Source of the DNA: Aurantimonas sp. 22II-16-19i
GTDB lineage: Bacteria > Pseudomonadota > Alphaproteobacteria > Rhizobiales > Rhizobiaceae
DNA length: 64,000 bases
Direction of reading: 5' to 3'
Assembly: GCF_002088275.1 (NCBI RefSeq)
Contig: NZ_AQQS01000011.1
Coordinates: 1-64,000, forward strand
Part shown: in pieces, positions 63,008 through 64,000 of the stretch
Layout of the letters: the number at the start of each line of letters is the position of its first letter
How positions within the stretch are numbered: position 1 is the first letter of the stretch
The notes under the pieces: model-generated
Told to the model about the DNA's origin: nothing
The model's input: only the letters and a program-made list of their open reading frames with translations
Databases searched by the model: none
Made by a program: the position numbers and the translations under genes

Positions 63008-63304
63008 TTAGCCGTTGTCGGGCTTCGCGCCGTCCGTTTCAGGCTTCTCCTGGCCCATGTTGTTGTTCATGGCCTGCATCATGTTGTTGCAGTTCTCCAT
63101 CATCTCGGACATTTGGGACATCATTCCCATCATGCCTTGCATGTTGCCGCCCTGCATGCCTTCCATCATTCCCTGCATTTGCTGAGAGTTCGGGGAGGCT
63201 TCGGGCTCCGGCTGAGCAGACTGGTCCTGGGCAAAGACGCCCGTCGCGCCGAGCAGTCCGGCTGCGGTGATCGCAGCGGCGATGGTCTTGGTGATGCTGT
63301 TCAT
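63008..63304 (-). CDS. Met-rich small periplasmic protein
   Basis: 98 residues from ATG 63304 with GGAGA 5 nt upstream; signal peptide cut near GVFAQDQ. The mature part has a dense Met run, for example QQMQGMMEGMQGGNMQGMMG and MSQMSEMMENCNNMMQAMNN, with a single Cys. Met clusters bind Cu(I) or Ag(I) in the oxidising periplasm. I recognise no family. It lies just upstream of the SCO gene in the same operon. Confidence 0.8.
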   Translation of the reverse strand: MNSITKTIAAAITAAGLLGATGVFAQDQSAQPEPEASPNSQQMQGMMEGMQGGNMQGMMGMMSQMSEMMENCNNMMQAMNNNMGQEKPETDGAKPDNG

Positions 63305-63344
63305 GGATTTCTCCTGTTTTGATGTGGTGTCGTTGAGGGGCGGC

Positions 63345-63728
63345 TTAGGCCGGCACCCTGGTTTCAGCCGGGCTCGCAGGTTGGATCGAACTCCGGCCGA
63401 ACTGGGAAGAGGCAACCGCGGCATGCTGTTCCGGCGCCTCATGCGTCAGCAACTTTGGACCCGCCTCCGCGGCTGTTGCCGTCGTCTTCTTCGTGGGCTT
63501 GCAGCACGCTTTCACGGCGCACATGGCCCCGCACATGATGAGGCAGGGGGCGAGCGCGATCAGCAGCGGCGCGATGCCGGCGATGACCAGCCAGGGCCAG
63601 CCGAACCAGAGCGCTGCGCCGCCGAGTGCGACAGCAGCGGCAAGGAGAACGCGTCGGTCGCTCGCCCACGAGCTCATGCTCGTGCCGCCGGTCGAACAGC
63701 AGGATTTGGAGGCGGGAGTTGTGCTCAT
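63345..63728 (-). CDS. Cys-rich small membrane protein of unknown function
   Basis: 127 residues. Begins MSTTPASKSCCSTGG, then a membrane segment (VLLAAAVALGGAALWFGWPW LVIAGIAPLL), followed by CLIMCGAMCAVKACCKP, seven Cys over a short span, and a polar tail. The Cys pairs flanking a helix suggest metal or thiol chemistry. Family not recognised. It is followed by the Met-rich protein gene on the same strand. Confidence 0.7.
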   Translation of the reverse strand: MSTTPASKSCCSTGGTSMSSWASDRRVLLAAAVALGGAALWFGWPWLVIAGIAPLLIALAPCLIMCGAMCAVKACCKPTKKTTATAAEAGPKLLTHEAPEQHAAVASSQFGRSSIQPASPAETRVPA

Positions 63729-63775
63729 TTTTGTAACCTTTCAGACGTTGGAATGGAGCGATGGGACCGCCGGGA

Positions 63776-64000
63776 TTACCCGGCCGACTTCCCCGTGACC
63801 GTGGCATGGACCCCAAGCTCGACCTTCGGCCTCTGGGGGTCACTGGTGGCGAACTTGACGTTTCGGGCGACGGAGCCCTCCACCGGCATCAGCGATGGCT
63901 GATAGGTGACGGTGACGACCGCCGTCTCTCCGGGCGCGAGCGTTCCCGTCCAGGCGTTGACCGTCGGCTCGTTGTGCATCGTCATATTGAACTCAGGGCT
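63776..64000 (-). CDS. DUF1573-like exported protein, partial (runs off the window)
   Basis: The frame continues past the last base on the minus strand, so the N-terminus is missing. The visible end reads EPTVNAWTGTLAPGETAVVT, VTYQPSLMPVEGSVARNVKF and ELGVHATVTGKSAG, an immunoglobulin-like sandwich pattern of DUF1573. Member of the copper array. I cannot judge its full length or signal peptide. Confidence 0.6.
   Translation of the reverse strand, partial: SPEFNMTMHNEPTVNAWTGTLAPGETAVVTVTYQPSLMPVEGSVARNVKFATSDPQRPKVELGVHATVTGKSAG

Overview
The window looks like an accessory metal-handling region (genomic island or large plasmid) of an alphaproteobacterium, probably Hyphomicrobiales. This rests on gene families rather than any marker gene: an EipB/DUF1849 protein, a bacterial transglutaminase-like cysteine peptidase, SleB-type cell wall hydrolases, a DmeR/DmeF pair, two Cox11 proteins, a cyanide-insensitive-type bd oxidase and Rhizobiales-type insertion sequences, all in GC-rich DNA. 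I saw no rRNA, tRNA, CRISPR array, replication or conjugation genes.

Layout. 0.3-6.1 kb: a CDF metal exporter overlapping a CtaG-type protein, an SH3-domain protein, then cydA-cydB with a 58-residue DUF2474 gene translationally coupled to cydB by a TTGA overlap. 6.1-11.8 kb: a nest of insertion sequences (an IS5-like element split by an ISL3-like element, itself split by an IS3-family element that abuts an IS630-family element). 12.0-15.5 kb: PCuAC-like protein, Cox11, DUF411 protein and a cell wall hydrolase. 15.7-18.9 kb: a truncated IS3-family element, an IS110 element, a truncated serine recombinase and a frameshifted ynfA. 19.0-33.0 kb: two long minus-strand operons and a MerR-family regulator. 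Three near-identical MerR-type promoters with 19-bp spacers face (i) a run of seven genes (DUF1624, DsbA-like, CtaG, CDF, ZIP, DsbB, DsbA-like), (ii) an 83-residue membrane protein and (iii) a Zn/Cd/Pb P-type ATPase whose operon continues into copper-delivery proteins (DUF411, PCuAC, SCO). 33.1-39.4 kb: a cell-envelope block (EipB, three L,D-transpeptidases counting the one at 25.7 kb, a cell wall hydrolase, a parvulin, a BTLCP protease). 39.8-44.3 kb: a methyltransferase, a CDF transporter, an alpha/beta hydrolase lacking its nucleophile, and dmeR-dmeF with a clear operator. 44.3-48.1 kb: an IS110 element, a scar of gene fragments and an intact-looking ISL3 element inserted in a broken glutaredoxin-MauE gene. 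48.2-64 kb: a copper array: DUF305 protein, cytochrome c, csoR with its palindromic operator, a permease, CopA, an epimerase-SPW-VKOR fusion, a 38-residue Met-rich membrane peptide, TVP38, CcdA, DsbA, Cox11, DUF411, cytochrome c, a beta-propeller protein, SCO, a Met-rich periplasmic protein, a Cys-rich membrane protein and an incomplete DUF1573-like gene at the edge.

How it fits together. Export pumps (CopA, the Zn/Cd/Pb ATPase, four CDF proteins) clear the cytoplasm. Periplasmic chaperones (PCuAC, SCO, Cox11, DUF411) and thiol redox proteins (DsbA, DsbB, CcdA, VKOR domain) handle copper and disulfides outside it. Envelope enzymes may repair or stiffen the wall. No haem-copper oxidase structural gene is present although its assembly factors occur in two or three copies each. 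The regulators are three metal sensors with different ligand sets: MerR-type (Zn/Cd/Pb-like), RcnR/DmeR-type (Ni/Co) and CsoR-type (Cu).
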